The notes under the pieces were generated by a model, which ran no database searches, was not told the DNA's origin, and saw only the letters and a program-made list of their open reading frames with translations. Below, in pieces: positions 5,632 to 6,822 of a DNA stretch of 6,822 nt. The translations under genes were made by a program, and so were the position numbers. Numbering within the stretch: position 1 is the first letter of the stretch; each line of letters begins with the position of its first letter. The DNA comes from CAMCFD01 sp965661355 (lineage in GTDB: Bacteria; Pseudomonadota; Alphaproteobacteria; Rickettsiales; UBA1997), in contig CBFIDI010000061.1 in assembly GCA_965661355.1 (NCBI GenBank), positions 1-6,822 of the forward strand. Direction: 5' to 3'.

Positions 5632-5796
5632 ATACTAAGTCCCATCTTCAAGCGCCAATTTATCCGCCCGTAATTTAATTGCTAAATCCATCACCAAAAA
5701 CTCAACATAGTGTTTGCTATGGATAAGTTTTTGCTAATAAATTTATTAATCAAATTATTTAGACCTTAATTAATATTTAAAGATGGGGCTTGGTAT
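5632..5796 (+). ncRNA. Candidate structured RNA, 6S RNA-like (ssrS) rod
   Basis: The stretch folds into one nested rod. The closing helix pairs 5632-5648 with 5780-5796 (17 bp, including G-U at 5636/5792 and 5640/5788). A 22x22-base open bubble follows (5649-5670 and 5758-5779). The apical arm pairs 5671-5676 with 5752-5757, 5678-5681 with 5747-5750, 5683-5687 with 5741-5745, 5695-5702 with 5726-5733, and 5706-5710 with 5717-5721, capped by loop TGTTTG. The closing helix may extend outward by TCAAT (5624-5628) with ATTGA (5802-5806). Length near 165 bases, a long closing stem, a large central bubble and an interrupted apical stem are the 6S RNA plan; that RNA binds the housekeeping RNA polymerase by mimicking an open promoter. 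Both imperfect closing pairs are G-U only on the + strand. The identity as 6S is inference from shape; no clear promoter was found. Confidence 0.5.
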
Positions 5797-5805
5797 TACT
5801 TATTG

Positions 5806-5840
5806 AAAAGTGACTGCGTCGCTAGTGACTTTTATTTGTT
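5806..5840 (+). terminator. Terminator-like hairpin after the candidate RNA, possibly shared with carB
   Basis: AAAAGT (5806-5811) pairs with ACTTTT (5828-5833). After one G-G mismatch the stem continues with ACT (5813-5815) and AGT (5824-5826), with a loop of about eight bases, and ATTTGTT follows. On the + strand it lies ten bases past the rod and would end that RNA. On the - strand the same arms lie 74 bases past the carB stop and end in CTTTTC, so it may work in both directions. AGTGACT is also directly repeated here (5809-5815 and 5824-5830). Confidence 0.45.
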
Positions 5841-5906
5841 GAAAAATTGATTGATTATTCTTAAATTGGCATTAATTAAAGAAGCAATATTTAACATAAA
5901 TAAAAA

Positions 5907-6822
5907 TTACAAATCTTGCAAAGCGTAAACATCAAATTTGCAGCCGTTATTTTTGTAGGCTAAAATTCCATCAACCAAAGCTTTTGCTCCAGAAATTGTT
6001 GTTGCATGGGTAATTTGCTTCATGAAAGCGGTTCTTCTAATTGAAAAGCTGTCTTTTGTAGCCTGAGCGCCCTGAGTTGTGTTGACAATTAAGCTTATTT
6101 CATCTTTTTCAATCATATCAACAATATGAGGTTTTTCTTCTGTAATTTTATTGACTATTGTGACAGCAATATTATTTTCTGATAGAAATTTTGCAGTTCC
6201 ACGGGTTGCGACAATTTTAAAGCCAATTTCAATCAGTTTTTTTGCAATATGAAGTGTTTCGTTTTTGTCAGAATCTTTTACCGAAACAAAAGCTAATCCT
6301 GAAGTCGGAAGCTTTGCCCCAGATGCTAGTTGGGCTTTGGCAAAAGCTAGCTCGAAATTTTTATCAATCCCCATAACTTCGCCAGTCGATTTCATTTCTG
6401 GGCCCAATATTATGTCAGCATTATTGAATCTTGCAAAAGGAAATACAACTTCTTTAACTGCAAAAAAATCGAGTTTTGCCTCTTTTAAATTAAGATCTTT
6501 TATTTTTTTGCCAGTCATCAAAAGCGAGGCAATTTTTGCTATCGGAATTTTCGTAGCTTTAGCCACAAAAGGAACGGTTCTAGAGGCTCGGGGGTTAACT
6601 TCAATTATATAAAGCTCGTTATCTTTTATTGCATATTGCACATTCATCAAGCCTTTGACATTAAGGGCCAAAGCTAGTTTTGTTGTTGCTTTTTTTATTA
6701 TTTCTATCATATCTTGACTGATAGAATAAGGTGGAATTGAACATGCAGAATCTCCAGAGTGAATTCCTGCTTCTTCAACATGTTGCATAATTCCAGCAAC
6801 AAATACATCTTCGCCGTCACTT
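5907..6822 (-). CDS. carB: Carbamoyl-phosphate synthase large subunit, C-terminal part (window-truncated)
   Basis: The frame is open to the window edge and ends at TAA (complement of 5907-5909), giving the last 304 residues of a protein of about 1,070. With CarA, CarB makes carbamoyl phosphate from glutamine-derived ammonia, bicarbonate and two ATP, feeding arginine and pyrimidine synthesis. The fragment starts in the second ATP-grasp domain (SDGEDVFVAGIMQHVEEAG, GDSACSIPPYS). It contains the metal/ATP-binding segment LYIIEVNPRASRTVPF (Glu and Asn near fragment residues 74 and 76), then the family segment AVKEVVFPFARF and LGPEMKSTGEVMG. It ends with the MGS-like allosteric domain from about residue 174 (SGLAFVSVKDSDK, IVATRGTAKFL, LIVNTTQGA, IRRTAF), the usual site of nucleotide or ornithine control. 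The Met about 11 residues into the fragment is internal. The gene converges on coaE across a 483-base spacer. No anomaly is seen. Confidence 0.97.
   Translation of the reverse strand, partial: SDGEDVFVAGIMQHVEEAGIHSGDSACSIPPYSISQDMIEIIKKATTKLALALNVKGLMNVQYAIKDNELYIIEVNPRASRTVPFVAKATKIPIAKIASLLMTGKKIKDLNLKEAKLDFFAVKEVVFPFARFNNADIILGPEMKSTGEVMGIDKNFELAFAKAQLASGAKLPTSGLAFVSVKDSDKNETLHIAKKLIEIGFKIVATRGTAKFLSENNIAVTIVNKITEEKPHIVDMIEKDEISLIVNTTQGAQATKDSFSIRRTAFMKQITHATTISGAKALVDGILAYKNNGCKFDVYALQDL

Larger units (their letters stand above)
5424..5906. other. Convergent spacer between coaE and carB
   Basis: No protein-coding ORF is credible in these 483 bases. The first 22 bases belong to the terminator-like repeat. 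Bases 5446-5620 hold a 10-base direct repeat and no clear promoter. Bases 5624-5806 hold the candidate structured RNA, followed by a terminator-like hairpin at 5806-5833. The last 70 bases before the carB stop show nothing I recognise. Confidence 0.65.

Noticed and set aside
5631..5636. TATACT as the -10 element of the candidate RNA
   Set aside because: It lies inside the closing helix, so initiation from it would remove part of the 5' arm, and no good -35 sits 16-18 bases upstream.
5632..5796. tmRNA, RNase P RNA or 4.5S RNA as identity of the structured RNA
   Set aside because: There is no tRNA-like end or tag frame for tmRNA, it is too short and lacks the RNase P core, and there is no 4.5S apical GGAAG/AGCAG pattern.
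6265..6612. 115-codon + strand ORF opposite carB
   Set aside because: It is antisense to a strongly conserved carB region and has no recognisable domain; a shadow of carB.

Overview
The window is about 6.8 kb of A/T-rich bacterial DNA. It holds parts or all of six protein genes, five on the + strand and one convergent on the - strand. The gene families and their sequence flavour point to an alphaproteobacterium: a YejA-type peptide-binding protein, an Nfu_N+NifU scaffold, an AlgC-type hexosephosphate mutase with a WGDQ rather than a PDR motif, and a Rickettsia-like CoaE. The high A/T content, about 23% intergenic DNA and near-absence of Shine-Dalgarno sequences ahead of the genes suggest a Rickettsiales- or Holosporales-like or other streamlined, possibly host-associated lineage. 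That placement is inference; the window contains no rRNA or other phylogenetic marker.

Layout: (1) 1-930, the C-terminal part of a periplasmic oligopeptide-binding protein (YejA-like), cut by the window edge. (2) 931-1412, a 482-base spacer with two overlapping promoter candidates just before the next gene. (3) 1413-1970, an Nfu iron-sulfur scaffold protein. (4) 1971-2201, a spacer with a good promoter, an orphan AGGAGG and a strong hairpin. (5) 2202-2978, thiG, thiazole synthase of thiamine synthesis, with no thiS, thiO or TPP riboswitch beside it. (6) 2979-3273, a spacer with a small hairpin and an extended -10 promoter. (7) 3274-4731, phosphomannomutase/phosphoglucomutase, interrupted by a run of ten N that looks like an assembly join rather than missing sequence. 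(8) 4806-5423, coaE, the last step of coenzyme A synthesis, whose final codons form one arm of a perfect 23-bp inverted repeat. (9) 5424-5906, a 483-base convergent spacer. (10) 5907-6822 on the - strand, the C-terminal end of carB, cut by the window edge.

The genes do not form one pathway. They are housekeeping genes of peptide uptake, Fe-S cluster assembly, thiamine, sugar phosphates, CoA and carbamoyl phosphate, mostly as separate transcription units. pgm and coaE could be co-transcribed, with 74 bases between them.

The most interesting item lies in the coaE/carB spacer. Bases 5632-5796 can fold into one continuous rod: a 17-bp closing helix, a symmetric 22x22-base open bubble and a stepped apical arm, with a terminator-like hairpin shortly downstream. 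Both imperfect pairs of the closing helix are G-U on the + strand but would be A-C on the other, so a + strand RNA is favoured. The size and architecture match 6S RNA (ssrS). I propose it as an unannotated 6S or 6S-like RNA; a covariance search would decide.
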